The translations under genes were made by a program, and so were the position numbers. Below, in pieces: positions 12,410-25,300 of a DNA stretch of 64,000 nt. Position 1 is the stretch's first letter, and each line of letters opens with the position of its first letter. The notes below the pieces were generated by a model. It saw only the letters and a program-made list of their open reading frames with translations. It did not search any database and was not told the origin of the DNA. Origin of the DNA: Amanita rubescens (lineage: Eukaryota > Basidiomycota > Agaricomycetes > Agaricales > Amanitaceae); assembly GCA_015039365.1 (NCBI GenBank), contig WION01000003.1:62001-126000 (forward strand). The letters run 5' to 3'.

Positions 12410-12970
12410 GCGATCGTACTATTCCCCTGTCTCGACACGGGACTGATAAACAGGTAGATCAGAGAAGGTCACTGGTAGTTTGCTATACAGAGGACGGTAC
12501 GAAGTGATGGACGATTGACGGGACTTGATGGAAATTATATATCAGCGCTTGGATAGGAGTATAGTGGAAATCAGAAACCTATAATGGGTAGAACTGGCTA
12601 GGGAGGCAAGTCAAGGTGTTCAACGTGTTGTCTTTCTCCGTTTTTTAGGTCTACGAGCAACGGCAGTGTCCTCTATCCTTGGTGTCACGGTATGAGTCTC
12701 GTCGGTTCCTAGCCAGGACGTACGATGCGGCTCGGCGCGTGTTGCAACTATGCTTGCACTCAAGTACCTCTTTCCTGTACTCAATGCTATTTCAATGACA
12801 TACATATACTTTCTATTCATGAAAACACAAAAAAAAGCTCCGATGTCATCACGTCCTACGATATGTTACCACAGAAAAGCACGTCAAGCTTGGTATAACG
12901 AACCTTAGTCGAAAAGATAATTTAAGGTAACCATTGTTTCTAGTGCATTTTCACTACGTATGTCGCCAGG
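12410..12970. other. Spacer, no gene seen
   Basis: A 66-codon minus-strand frame at 12620-12820 ends in a basic cluster (RRPKKRRK) but has no other support. Nothing else recognisable. Confidence 0.35.
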
Positions 12971-13894
12971 TCACGGAAGATCCTCAAAATTGACTGGTAG
13001 CATTGCTGCGCTTTTCATGCCTTTGATTGACTTGTTGACACAATAATCGTTTTGTCACGTTGTTCTAGCCGTCGTTGAAGTAGCGTCCCTTCAATAGGAC
13101 GCAGGATGGGGCCGCTATAGTCTTTGACCGGGTATTCCATAATTTTGAGAACGCGAAGGGCCACTTCATTTTCTTCCGGACGCTCGGGACTTGTAACATA
13201 GGGCTCAATTTGGACCAAAGCACTTCCTGCGTTAAATGCCAATTATGAGAACTTCATGTATACTCGATTCCAAGGTCATAACCTACTATCATATTGTAAC
13301 TTGCTTGGCGGCCGAGATAAGCCGTCGCCCCCACGAACAAACCACATGTCGAGAACACAAGAACCGATTTCATCTTTCGTCGCTGTGAAGAACAAAGCAC
13401 TTTGGCGGCCGGGACGGATGACAAAAGGCTGGCAGAGGTAATATAGGACTGGATGTTGTGATCCAACGCATAGACTACGCAAGTGCAAGTGTATTGCTTT
13501 CTTATCCCATTTTTCCAGCGTCGTCTGAGAGACGAGGTCATCGTGCATCAACTGCTTCCGCAAGTTGGTGCGGGCAGAATGATTAGCCACGTCATGTAGG
13601 GAGATTGACCAGGGGGTAAACCTGTCCTTGGACAACAGATCCTTGGCCTCGTGGAAGTCATCAAGACTACTCGCGCAACGGAAGCGAATTTCACCGACGA
13701 GCGGCGGAGCTTTGGGAGGGGTGTAGTAGTAAAAGAAGCCTCAGGGCTGTGGGGCTTGGACGGGGAAGGGGTGTAGGAGACAACGCTTTTCCCCGACGGC
13801 AGCGATAGGAGGGGCCCTCGTAAACCCGAAACATCGACAAAATCTGATGGTCTCAGACGTTTTGAACAGAGTGTTGAAACGATGCGACCTCGCA
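12971..13894 (-). pseudogene. PPKAPP-family copy, frame-broken
   Basis: Full-length homologue of the copies at 54351, 56590 and 57697: RIVSTLCSKRLRPSDFVDVSG, then a frame change near 13730, DRFTPWSISL, HPVLYYLCQPF, FFTATKDEIG, an intron, SALVQIEPYV, RPEENEVALRVLKI and finally, after another frame change near 13035, LPVNFEDLP with stop at 12971. The expected start codon reads ATTG instead of ATG, again one extra base. At the position of the family's conserved intron the donor reads GCAAGT rather than GTAAGT. Every defect is a single-base change, so the copy may be young or merely badly read. Confidence 0.6.
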
Positions 13895-13940
13895 ATGACG
13901 GAGGATAATTATGATTACGTGTTGTCTACTATTATTATAA

Positions 13941-14735
13941 CTATGATACGCTCTGTGCGTTGACGATAAAGTCTCGTCCGTTTTCTCGTATAGATCGTCT
14001 CTCTTTATCCTTCGAGAGAGGTTTACGCATGTCTATCTCACAATGAGTGGCGACACTCAATCACAAAAGACAAACTCACCAAACGCATCCTCCTCGTCTC
14101 TCCCACCCTTTCCTATGCCCAAGTTTCCATAATACTCCCTTACCCTCCTATACACGCTGTACCCCATCCCTTCATACATATCAATCGCGATACGGTTCGC
14201 ACAGCGGACATAGAGGTCCACAAAGAATCCCTTGTAAATCTCGTCCGAGACCAACTCGAGTAGATTCATCATCTTTCGTGCCAACCCCAGTCGCCGATAC
14301 TCAGGTGCGACGGTGAGGGCTGTGACGTGGCCGTGCCACTCGAGTCCATGACCTTCCGCTTTGCCAATGACTGAACCGCACACAAGCGAAAGCTTAGATT
14401 ACCATTTCATAGAAGAGCGGAGAAGAGCGAAAATGAATCACCGTAGCCCATTAGACGGCCATTGGGAGCCTCTTCGACGCAGCAAAGATCGGGCCAACGA
14501 GAGAGATAGCTAAAGTAAAACGCGATACCATACTGTTCCGCAGCGAGTTAGCTAATTATTAGTCGAATGAAAATCCAAAAACGGCGACTGACTGTTTCGG
14601 TCCAGATGTCGAGATTGCTGAAATGTCATGGCCCCACGGATCAGCATCGAAGAAGATGATGGAATGAAAAAGAAAGGTTTACATGTTGTTGAATTTAAAG
14701 AGGTCCGAGGCGCTGAACGGACGGAGGACGCTCAT
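13941..14735 (-). CDS. NAA20: NatB N-terminal acetyltransferase catalytic subunit
   Basis: Naa20 (Nat3) acetylates N-termini starting Met-Asp, Met-Glu, Met-Asn or Met-Gln, acting with Naa25 at the ribosome. Five exons join cleanly: 14735-14683, 14617-14593, 14532-14442, 14370-14080 and 14032-13941, 183 residues in all, the usual size. The N-terminus reads LRPFSASDLFKFNNINLD, followed by TETYGIAFYFSYLSRWPD and then the GNAT core HGHVTALTVAPEYRRLGLA, which holds the acetyl-CoA loop, FVDLYVR and IDMYEGMGYSVYR. The tail DEEDAFDMRKPLSKD is typical. No frame errors were found. A 4 x 22 bp repeat with CRE-like cores lies about 250 bp upstream of the start. Confidence 0.93.
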
Positions 14736-14982
14736 GCCTGCTTGTTTTTGCCGTGTTTTGCGGAGGAAGAACGGTGTTGAGCTTGAAATGCAACGTGATA
14801 GGTGCAAGTTGCGGAGTTGTGGGACCGGCGTTCGGACCGAGGTGGTTGTTTTTATCGCCTATTTCCTAGGATGTAATATCGGCTAGCAACGAGCGTCATA
14901 AACTCGTGCTATCTTACAAGGGCAACGAAGGGCCTAGGGCCCAGGCTTTTCTCCAATAATCCATCCGCGAATAGGACGCGTA

Positions 14983-15074
14983 TCAATCCTCGACGTCAGC
15001 GGTTTCAATCCTCGACGTCAGCGGTTTCAATCCTCGACGTCAGCGGTTTCAATCCTCGACGTCAGCGGTTTCAA
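14983..15074 (+). repeat. 4 x 22-bp tandem repeat with CRE-like cores
   Basis: Four perfect units of 22 bp begin at 14983, 15005, 15027 and 15049, with a 4-base partial unit at the end. Each contains CGACGTCA, seven of eight bases of the ATF/CREB palindrome TGACGTCA. The array lies about 250 bp upstream of NAA20 (which reads away on the minus strand), so it may act as a clustered bZIP site or be a neutral minisatellite. Confidence 0.9.
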
Positions 15075-16249
15075 ACTAAGTTACTAACGGTGATCACGGG
15101 TTGCTGCACACACGTTTTCCTGAGAGATATAACACGGGAAGGTCGACTCGGAATTGACCGCGTGGTCCGTGTGCCTGCGCATCTCAGTGGAACCGCATTT
15201 TCTCTGTTCCATGGACCGTGTTTCGGAGGATTCGAGGGTCTAGACTTTGGGGTGTGGTGCTTCAAAGTATGTTTTTTATATCCACTCAAAAGCCATGTCA
15301 GTACCGCGTGACGATGTTTGTTCGGCCTTAAGCACATGAAGGTCCACCGCATTTGTGCGAAATTGTTCCGCGCTGCACTCCGTTGGCGTATTGTGACCGC
15401 TCCAATGAAATCCAACCTCCGTGTTCACTGTGAGCGATTTCAGCTTTGTTGGTTCGTCATTGACCTTGCACTCAGATTAGGAATAGACCGCTGTATTTCA
15501 TGAACATCAGACGGGACGGTTGCCAAGTTTTTGATTGTTTTTTATGCCAAGTAAGCTTTCAAAGCCGCACTAACACCTCACCGGCAGAATCGCGCCGAAG
15601 GGGGGCGCTACTCATGGACTCACATCAGAGAATGACGTCAAGGAAGACAGGGAGTGGGGTAGCCGAGAGGGAATTCTTTGCCGTCTAGGTGCGGGATGGA
15701 AGGTAAAAGAACAGATTGGGAAGAGAGCGGCTATGCAGGGTTGAAGGACGGGGAGAGGAGAGGGAAAATAATATGGTGGGAAGTGGTGCGACAGTGTGTG
15801 CGAAGAAGGCGGAATGTGGTGAAGAAGAGCATAGTTCCGAGGCGCATAAAAGAAAAGGTTGGACCACGACTTTGGCAGCAGCGGAATATGACGGCAGATA
15901 GCGATAGGACAGCTAAAAATAAAGCAGCGTAATGTGTCTCGCGTAATGAGTTGCGCCATATATGACAGCTGGATCAAGGAAACGTTGCTTTCCCTAAGTC
16001 CCGCCTTCTTACGACCTAACAACGTGTTGCGGCGAGCGCGCATAACCAGCTACAGCGTACACGGGCATCCTCGGGCATCCAACAAGGCCAAACAGAGCCC
16101 ACCAATCACTACTAGGAACAAACGGTTACCGACTCGGCAACTAGAGCCCCCAAGGACTTCGATCGAATATCAGCGACTCACTCGCGGTCATCTTCGGTCA
16201 TCTCCCTAATTTTGTGCACGTATCTCGGTCATATCCATAAAAAGCCAAC
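15075..16249. other. Intergenic; one perfect CRE palindrome
   Basis: No gene recognised. A perfect TGACGTCA lies at 15633-15640. The long minus-strand frame at 15612-16043 is opposite purine-rich DNA and low in complexity. The last few hundred bases should hold the promoter of the AT-hook gene. Confidence 0.4.
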
Positions 16250-17687
16250 ATGTCGCAACATATCCCGCCTCATCACTTCCACAACCATCTCGCCGCCCAT
16301 ATCCCCCCGTCCCCCACTCAATACATCCATTATCAAAATCCACCTCTACATCAACCTTCCTTGCCTCAAAACCATACTATTGCACCACAGGATACTACTC
16401 GGCATCCCCTAAACTCGCTTCCGTCTCCACTCACCCGCTCGCCGTCTCTTTCTTCTCTCTCACAGAACCATGTGCCGCAGCACTTTCACCAACAGAGGCA
16501 TTCCGGCGCTCCTTTGACGAATGGTATTTCCCATTCGGGCCCGCTCGTTGCAACAGGCGACTGGACAAAAGATTTGATCCACCTCGCAAAGACGGCAGAG
16601 CTCAAGTAAGCAATCCCGCTAATCTGATTTTTTTCCGATTTTTTTTTTCGGTTCTCTTTTCGAGCGTCCTCAATTTCGTCTCCTTTATCCCCTTTGATCC
16701 CGTGTTCCGTTCTCTCGACGCGTGGATTACGATTCTTGCTACACACATAGGGACGAGCTTGCTTTTTTTCCCGCCTCTTGTGCTGTTTTTGACACTTTCC
16801 TTTTTTGTATTCTCCTGCCATCACGCTGACCAGGGTTGCGTTATATTAGGAAACACGCGCTCACTCTGCAACTCCACACGGCTCACATCCTCTCTGCGCA
16901 CGCCAGCCTTGAGCAAAAGAGCAAAACCATCCAAGACATTCGCGAGCAGAAAAACAAGTATGCGCAATCTGCATCGTATACGTCATGATATGGCACTGAT
17001 GGCGTGTTATTTATAGATTAGATAGCGAGCGTGCCCGGCTCCTCAACAGTTTACGAGAGGTAAACGGCATTTTCTGTGTCATGCGGTCCGATTCTCATCG
17101 TTTTATCACAGATCAACGAAGATCGAGATAAGGTAAACGTCGTATTCGTCAATAACTCGTTGCCTCACACCCGGTCCAGGCAGATCTCATGGAAGTTTCT
17201 ATCAACAAAGAGTACGCAAACCTGTTTCACGCGGTATTCGGCCCTAACAAATACTTGATAGATGTGAAGAGTTGCGGTGCAAGATTGAGCACCTGACGGA
17301 AGGTGAATACTCCTCCGCGAAAAGGGACGTCGATCGTCTGCGGCAGGAATTGGGTCAACAACCCTTGCCGAGTTTACAAGCTACTTTGGAAGAAAAGAAA
17401 TCACAGTACGTCAACTTCCGTTCTTGGTCCTCATACCCTGTTCCGTCCCGCATCGACCCTAACTCCGCACACTTCCTAATTTGTATGTGGTAACTGACGC
17501 TAATCTATCTTTTAGATACCTGTTTGAAAGGCGAATGAATGGGAGCGACGGCATCAAACGTAACGGACTCGAGTCATATGCGGAGCCCAGTCCTTCCGGC
17601 AAGCGACCGCGTGGACGACCGAAGGGTAGCAAGAACCGCGCAAAGAACGTCGCCACGTCAGAGGCACCACCTGCTTCTTCATCCTAA
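16250..17687 (+). CDS. Coiled-coil protein with C-terminal AT-hook
   Basis: Seven exons join in phase: 16250-16605, 16850-16957, 17017-17059, 17112-17132, 17180-17211, 17262-17405 and 17516-17687, giving 291 residues. The N-terminal 100 residues are rich in His, Pro, Ser and Gln. After DWTKDLIHLAKTAELK comes a heptad-like coiled coil (about residues 115-240) rich in Leu, Glu, Arg and Lys. The C-terminus carries KRPRGRPKGSKNRAK, a canonical AT-hook that binds the minor groove of AT-rich DNA. One exon is only 21 bp (INEDRDK). A nuclear, DNA-binding scaffold is the natural inference, but I do not recognise the family. The first intron (244 nt) is unusually long for this window. Confidence 0.75.
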
Positions 17688-20600
17688 ACCATTTTCTTTT
17701 TGATTTCAGATGCTCTTCAATTCGTTAATATTTGCTTTGCACATGCTACATCTTTCATATATGCTCTCTTCCTAATGTCTTTCTTGCTTTTGCTTCATTG
17801 CCCACAGCAGAGTTGGTCAGACGAACCTGCCATTGACATTGCACGTCATGCTTACAAGGTCATGGTTGTACAACAGGTTAACTATCCGTACCCCCTATCC
17901 GCAAAACGTTATTGCGAGCATGCACGGCGGGTCAGGGTATACCATGCTTTTCCTTATGTCGATGTGGGTGAGAGAGAGGATGTCTATTTATGCGTTTGAG
18001 ATAGCGGAGGACCTCCTACAAACATCTTGTTTACAGGATGACCTTCACACGCGTGTGGTGCTGAGGAGAGGGAATAGTCGGTAATATTAATGTGTGTGTG
18101 TGGGTTGTATATCATCGCAAACTTCTGGGCCAGCGCGCGCTGAAGCAGCTGGGACTGCGTGAGACGCTCGGGCATCCTACCCGAGTGCCGCTGATGATCG
18201 CCTGGTTACATCCAGTAAGAATTTCCCTTTTTTCTCTTCGACTCCTGGTTACTACTTACTACAGTGCCCATCGTGTGCACACGAGTGGCGGGATAATATG
18301 CTTGTTGTTGGTCATTTTTACGTAGCGTTTAGTGTTTGGTAAATGCTCACTTCAATCCCCCCTTTTCTTCCCCTTTTCTAGCCTGGTTTCTATTACGTCG
18401 TATACTCCAGTTCATTGATCTCAATACAGATTTCCTTCATAGCTGAGTGTGTGATGCGCGCCTCCTAATTGCGGGGGCACCCAGATTCGCCGATCTTCTG
18501 CTAATCAAGAGGCGTAATTTTTCTTTTTTGTCTTCTTACCTATTTTGATCGTGGGGTGATTGCTGGGCTGATGATAGTGATTGCATCGTCAGCTGATGTG
18601 ACGCGGCGCGGCACGCGAGTGTTAAAGATCTAGGGAGCGGGAGAGCGGGCCTTGTAGCGAGGGAAACGATAGTGGCGGTGGCGGCGAGACGAAACTAGCG
18701 CGCACATGGTGGTAACGGTTTGCGGGATCCGTCCGAATACACATGATTACAACCAGAGAAGGGAGAGCGGACAAGGCGTTGGTAGGAACGAGGCTCACGT
18801 CATATGCGCGTAAGCGCAGCATGAAAGAAGGACCGCAAAGCGAGCTGTCTTGACTTCACGCATTGTTGCACGACCATATCACCAGAAGAAGCAAGAGAAG
18901 ACGCGGAAGCAGGTATATAATAAGGCCCACCGCAAGCCTGACTCGGAGTCCTTGCCCGCACGCATTGTACCTGAGATGGAGAAGAGGGGGATGGCAGGCG
19001 AGAATCCAAAAACGGTTCGTTCTCCCCGTGCCACACGTCTTCTCTCCCTTCCAGAAGTCGAGCCAGCCTGCCAAAGGTCAGCCACCGGCCTGCCTCATTC
19101 GCAGCGTTTCTCTTTAAAGAGCCGGGTTGATCAGGTGGGGCTCGCTCCGCTAAGCCCAAACTGGTCCTCCTTTGACCGTCCTCCTTTTGAGGGGAGAGCT
19201 TGCCGCGGCGCGGTAAGGCCCCACAAGCACACATTTCCTAAAGAGGCAAAGCCGCATCCCAATATAGACATTTGCGGTATCGGTGGCCGCACAGCTGTAG
19301 TAGCACCCTTTTTTTGACATATTTCGCACGCGGGAGCAGCAGCTTGTGAAAGGGAGGTTTGTGGAGGCTGAGACGACTGTGGACAGCGCAGAGCGGGGAG
19401 CAAACGTTAAATGCTCCAACGCAGGATAATGATGCTTCTGTGATGCTTGGGTTGGAATCACATGGATTTCGATGCAGTTGAGGCTAAGCCGAGTACTGCG
19501 CGTCGGCACTGCAGTAGAGTTCTGCAATGCTGTATGGGTCTATAACTCGGCTGCTGATACGCGTCTGATACAACAGCAATTGCGGTAGTCTTGCGCCTCC
19601 CGAACACGTTCGAGCGCTGCGGCGATGAGCTCAAATTTTCAGATCTGGGAGTATCTCCTGGGGTTGATATATACCAGTGTTCTTTTGTAGGGGCGACGTG
19701 GGTCGTCCTTGGATATGTGACAGGGAAGCGCAAGCGAACTATGCATAGATCGGGGAGCGCACGTTGGAGCACTTCAGATCTTCCTCTGCATGACACAGGT
19801 ATCAAGTTCTCCATAGCAAAGACATCTGTCTCCTCGCTTTGTCCAGTCCGCCATGAGAAAGCGCCATAACAGGCACTCCGCAAGATAGGCGTCAGATTTC
19901 AGGTTGGCGTTCGTTTTTAAGCCTGGATTTATTGGGAAGAACGCCTGCCGCACAAGGTGGGATTAAAAAGCGCAGATCGATCCCCTTTATGGAACGCGTG
20001 ATCTTGACGCCAACCAGGCTGCTAGATAAGCATAACGAGCAGGTTGCCTGTGCATACTAGAATCTTGAGAGATACGCAAGCTCTTGGCGCTAGACGTCGA
20101 CCTCGTTTTAACCTAGATCGCAGCTCCCTGTGTGAAATCTAAAGCAGTTAGTTGGAAGATCGACGGATGCAATTTTGAAATCTTGCCTAGAGTCGCGTTG
20201 GACGAACTATCGACGCGTCTGTTCTTAGAGCAGGCAAGAATATCTGTAACATCATCAATGATGTTCGAGATCAAGTCTAGATTCGGCTGTAGGCGGCCGA
20301 GGCTGGGAACTAGAGAGATCTAGAAAAAAGGGATGGTTGGGACAATAGACCCAGTAGCGCCCATTGTATGTCGGCTCGATGGCTCGCTCGCCATTGTTGC
20401 CTGAAGTGTGGAATCCCGCGAGTCGCAGGTGCCTGTGAGTTCCATTGTTGGCGCGTCAGGGAAACAGGAACGTCGGCTCAGGGCCAGAAATAGACAATGT
20501 CAGTGTATTGCAAGCGTGGGGTTGGTCGGCAAAAGTTACCGAGCGAGTCCAGCGGTTCGCGCGATGACAACCGTAGCTAATTGGAATGGGAAAAGCTTGG

Positions 20601-21364
20601 ATTACTTAATACAGAAACCCTACCCGATCATCGTCGGTACACGCGCTCGCGAGATAGTTAATATTAACGCGCAGGCGATGGCCACGGTGTCGTGGAACTG
20701 GGGTACTCGTGTAGTTTGAGGGTGTGGATAAACGTTTGTGTGCGAGTTTCATCTAGCGCTAGTCAAACCCGAAAATGACCGGACCCTTTTTCACAGCCAG
20801 CACAGTTGAGTAGTGACCTTGATTGACTAGATTATATGAATACAAATTACAATGCGGAGTTGTATTAGACCGGTTGATGCAGTACTAATTCAGGGGAAGT
20901 TGGGCGGGAGTCAGATTGTATGTAAAGGATGCATAGCAAATCAACCTGGATGAGTCAGTTGAGCAGGCGGGTAATAACCCACGGTCAGGCTAGTGTATGG
21001 ATGCCTCGTAATAATATCATTATCAAGCCGATAGAGGAGGTTAGTAACGGTAAGTGCATTGTGCCGAGTAGAGGACGCATAACGCGGTGCTCTATGATGC
21101 TTTGTCATGGAAAGTGCATGACGATGTGAGTCATCGAACTAGGGCGGCCGCAGCGGACGGAAAGATGAAGCCGAGCCGCGGCACCGGGGTGATGTCAGCG
21201 CCATTGCAAACCGAGCTGGTCCGGTAAGATCTGTCGGCGATCCAGTTGAGATTCCTGTGCTTCCATTTCGGGACTCTACCCGTTTCACTGGCAGCCGCAA
21301 TCCCAGTTATATAGCCCTCTCCTCCTCGCTATGCTCGGTACTCATCCCATCCGTGCCTGCCACT
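17688..21364. other. Gene-poor stretch, 3.7 kb
   Basis: I found no supportable gene here. Overlapping frames on both strands at 18600-19500 reflect locally GC-rich DNA and carry no family motif. A short TG tract lies near 18092-18104. The right end should hold the cyclin promoter. Confidence 0.45.
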
Positions 21365-22372
21365 ATGCTCGCTTCCCAGCGCTCCCCCGTCCACCCAGCA
21401 AGCTTATCTGATCCTTCCACACACTCCTCTGCCATCCTAGAGCTCGTTGACATCAAGATCACCCGGCCCGTCATTGGTAAGTTCCATTTCCTCATCTTAT
21501 CGCAACCCCCTCTAACTCACTTTTTCAGATTATGTTGTCGACTGCGTAGTAGAATGTGTCGACTATGCATTGGGCCGGCCTACTACTTCCTTCCGGGGCC
21601 GCCCTTACACGAGGCGTCCCGAACTTGCCAAATTCACTACCTTCGTCACAAGTGTCATTACACGCGCTGAAATTAACACCCCAACCCTCCTAGCCACGCT
21701 TGTCTATATTGACAGAGCGAGGCCTCACCTCCACATTGCTTTGGAGGAATGGGCTCTGGAGCGCGTTTTTCTGGGAGCGTTGATTGTCGCCTCAAAGGTA
21801 CGTACTCCACGCTTATAACGAGACTGACTGAGCTAATGCCCCTTCAGTATTTGAACGACTCTACACTAAAGAACGTGCATTGGGCCCTTTGCACTGGGGT
21901 TTTTGGAAAAAGGGACATTGGCCGCATTGAGCGAGAATACCTAGATGTTCTCGACTTTGAGCTCGCAGTCACCGAGGACGATATTTTAAGCAATCATCAA
22001 GGCCTCATGTCGATCGCATTGGGCATCAACCGATCACACTCCGAGAAAACTCACTCGAGAGCGGTCGATATCGAGGTTCCATCACCGACTTCTACTCGGA
22101 ATCATCGTCGCAGAACACCTGTTCCAGAACTGGAACCATCGAGTCCAGAGTCCTCTTCTACTTCCTCGTACTCTTCCCCCCAGACACCATCCTCTACAGA
22201 GTCGTCACCTGCCCACGAGCCACAGCAGAAGTCCACAATTCAACCACCTCATCCGAAGAAGTCGGTGTCTGCGGCGACGATGGAGATCCTGCGAGCGTTT
22301 CCTCTACCGATACCTGGCACGTCACACCAGTCGCGGTCGTGGAGGCAGTCGCAATTTCCAATACATCTATGA
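21365..22372 (+). CDS. Pho85-type (PCL/Pho80-like) cyclin
   Basis: Three exons join in phase: 21365-21476, 21529-21797 and 21848-22372, giving 301 residues. The cyclin box spans roughly residues 30-180: DYVVDCVVECVDYALGR, FVTSVITRAEINTPTLL, LVYIDRARPHLHI, ERVFLGALIVASKYLNDST, NVHWALCTGVFGKRDIGRIE and REYLDVLDFELAV. This pattern belongs to cyclins that partner Pho85/Cdk5-type kinases (PCL1/2 group), which act in cell-cycle entry, morphogenesis and phosphate response. The C-terminal 120 residues are Ser, Thr and Pro rich, as expected for phosphorylation-controlled turnover. The start chosen is the first ATG in good context before the cyclin box. The exact PCL subtype is not resolved. Confidence 0.8.
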
Positions 22373-25300
22373 CCTCTTCAATCATCATTTTCATTTTCAT
22401 GTTCCTTCACACTCCAAAAGTTGATGCCGGCGTTTCTTCCTGCCGACTTCCATCGCTCGCTATCTCTCTCTTCAATCTAGTTTTTTGTTCTACATTCAAC
22501 GGTGCTCCGTGGGCTCTAATTTTTTGCCTCTCACAAGTTTGAGAATCTTGCACGCTATCTTTCTATCTTATTTTATTACCTGCATGTTTTTCTATGTAAT
22601 CTGCACAATCTGTATCGCATATGTTACCACTACTAGCAATGAATCTAAATACGATGAACCGCATTACCCTGAATGAGAGAGTTGGATCCGAGTATGTCGA
22701 ACCGGCACTTACGGAAGTGAATGACACGTCATTCAACTTGTCATGACGCGTCACTCGGACTCACTCCACTTTGAGAGATGGACTCATTATTCGCAAAAGC
22801 CTTCGTAATACATCCTGACCTAACCCTCTTTCATGATGGAGGGTTTTTTACTCATGAACGTTGAACTCCACAGGTTAACAACTATTGTGATTCGTTAGAC
22901 CCTCCGGGACGGCGGATCTCTACATTATCGTAATCCTAAATTACAACCACGCGTATACCCAGGACTGCTTTCCTTTGGGAATACCCGTGGTGGACGCGGA
23001 GTTCGATGGCCAACTTTTGAACAGGAACATCGGCCAAGCCAATTCGGGCCACAAATTAGGGTGGGTAGCGTCCCTAAAACTTGATATAAATCACCGAGTG
23101 CCGGTTCTACATCTATCCATTTCCGTCGTGCGAGCTGCGCCATTGCTGTGTGTTAGACTGATGCTTGTACGCTATGATAGGCGGCTCTAATATGGCGTGT
23201 CTATGTTCTATTCGGCTTCTGTTAATGTTCTCAGCTGCGGGCCTGCGCAATGCGAGTATTGGTAGTGGCGCGCGCGAGAATCGGACGACGGTTGCTCGGC
23301 CGTAGCTATTATAAACGGTTTGGGTTCCTATTGGCTGCTTTCAGCACCATAGTGTTCAGCTGAGCACAAAGCCACTTGACGGTCCCCCTGCCAAGGGGCA
23401 CGGAACTAGTTTTGCGGAGTCCGTAACCGGTTTTCAGTGGATGGCGTACCGGTTGTGCCGTCGTTTTCGGGTTCAACTTTCCAATAATACTCATCGTTCA
23501 GGCTAGTATGCGTTGGTGACTACGTTAGGAGATCATCCATCAAAAGCGTCTAAAATCGTTCGTATCCTCCGGTGTTCGGGTCGCGCGCGCGAATGCGAGT
23601 CGGAAATGTTGTGTGACAGTGCTAAGTTTTGAGTCGCCGTTAGCATCTCCGGCTGGTCGGTTGATTAGACCGCGTATCTTATCTGATACTTCAGATCATC
23701 TAACAGCCCTAAGCCATGGCCAGTGTCGCAGCAGTTGCGGCAAAGTCTCATGCACGAATTTAGGGCTGTGTATAGGACACGTTGGGACACGTTTTTGCCA
23801 CGGGATATGGTGTTCGGCGGGATGCAGGCAGGCCATGAGGCTAAAGCCATGAGCCCTATGGCAGGCGGATGGCGCACTGGCCGGCTGGAACGGACTGAAC
23901 CGAGCCGGGATAGCATGGTGCAGAATCCTCATGGCGGCGCCGAACAGTATACGAGAGTGTACGTTGTTATTGCTGTAAAGGTGCTTTCAATTGTTCAATA
24001 GCCGTAGAGGAACACACAGCAATATCGGACGAGCGCCCAGACCCTACTTCATTCACCTGTTTAATATGGCCGATACCAAATTTGGCCTTTTGATGATGGA
24101 TCGGAGGCCGACTTGCTTGTGCTTTTAATCTTCTGCCATTGATTAGTATGACAAGCTGTGGGTTTTGACGTTTGTTACGGTTGTAAGACGGTGATATAAT
24201 AGACATATTTCGTACAGTTCATAGCCAAGTGCTCTGCGCTATAGTAGTTCAAGGGTGCTAAGTTGAAGTTTGTCGGGGCCTCACGGAATAATTTCAAGTT
24301 TCATGTCAAAGTTGATCATCATAGATGAGATTACGACCTGGGCAATCTTACACTACTGAAACCGACCAGCGCGTTTGGCGCGTCAGACAAACTCATGCAC
24401 CGCTCCGGTAACACTGGTTCGTTATGAACCCTGCCGCTAACTTCAACTAAAACCCGCGCGCCCCGCCAGTGTGGGATCAAGGAACGACCTACCACGGTGC
24501 GGCCTCCGCTGGCTTCCGCCAGTACAAAGGAAGGGATGGCAACGAGGTTGCCAGGACGCGTTGCGAGGCGCAGGCTGAGCTCAATTGAACCCTTTCGACG
24601 CACCTGAAAAACTAAAATAGATTTGGTCATCCTTACCAAAAGCAAAACAGATGGAAAAAAAGGATGAGAACGCTTGTTCAGCGGTTTGGGAATTCTGTTA
24701 TCCCACCGGACCGATCCGGAGCTTGGAATATAGGTCATAAGCCAGGGCATCAGGAACACCAATTGCACAGCCATATATTCTATATAACAGCAGCTGCTTG
24801 CCTCGTGAGTTTTTTTTTCGTGTCTCGGCCATTCGACCACAGCAAAGCACCCACATCTTTCGCTTGATATGGAGTTGCTGTTGCGCAAATTTTCCGCCAG
24901 TCCGAACATCGCCGATGCCAAGTATCTGTGAACCGTATACAGTTCAGATGTTCAAAATCAACTGCAAGACCTTTTTGTGCGGTGAGTAAGCGCGTGGATA
25001 CTACTTCACCCGTTTCAGCATGCCATTTGTTCAATATTCAGTTTAGTGTTGAGGCTCGCGTATTTGCACCCAAATTGGGAAAGACTTTCCCATCTCCATT
25101 ATTTTTGGGATAAAAATCTATAAATAGGATTTGCTTGCGTGCCAGTGACGCACACTTTTGAATGACGGTGGGGGCCGTCGGAAGATAGCCTCCGTGGCAA
25201 TGGAAAAGGAGGTCCGTATCTGATACTGCTCGTCGCGGAACGAGGAAGTCCTCGCGATTGCATTGCGGGGGTTCCCGTCGATCACTATGTCGTTCAAAGT

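Noticed and set aside
14983..15074. CRISPR array
   Set aside because: The 22-bp units are directly adjacent with no spacers and the genome is eukaryotic.
15612..16043. 143-codon minus-strand open frame
   Set aside because: Opposite purine-rich low-complexity DNA; the product is a Ser/Pro/His/Leu mixture without conserved blocks.
18600..19530. Overlapping long frames on both strands
   Set aside because: They overlap each other in GC-rich DNA, share no motifs with known proteins and lack intron signals.
24331..24921. 196-codon minus-strand open frame in the gene desert
   Set aside because: Longest frame in the region but no recognisable family; composition alone is not enough to call a gene.
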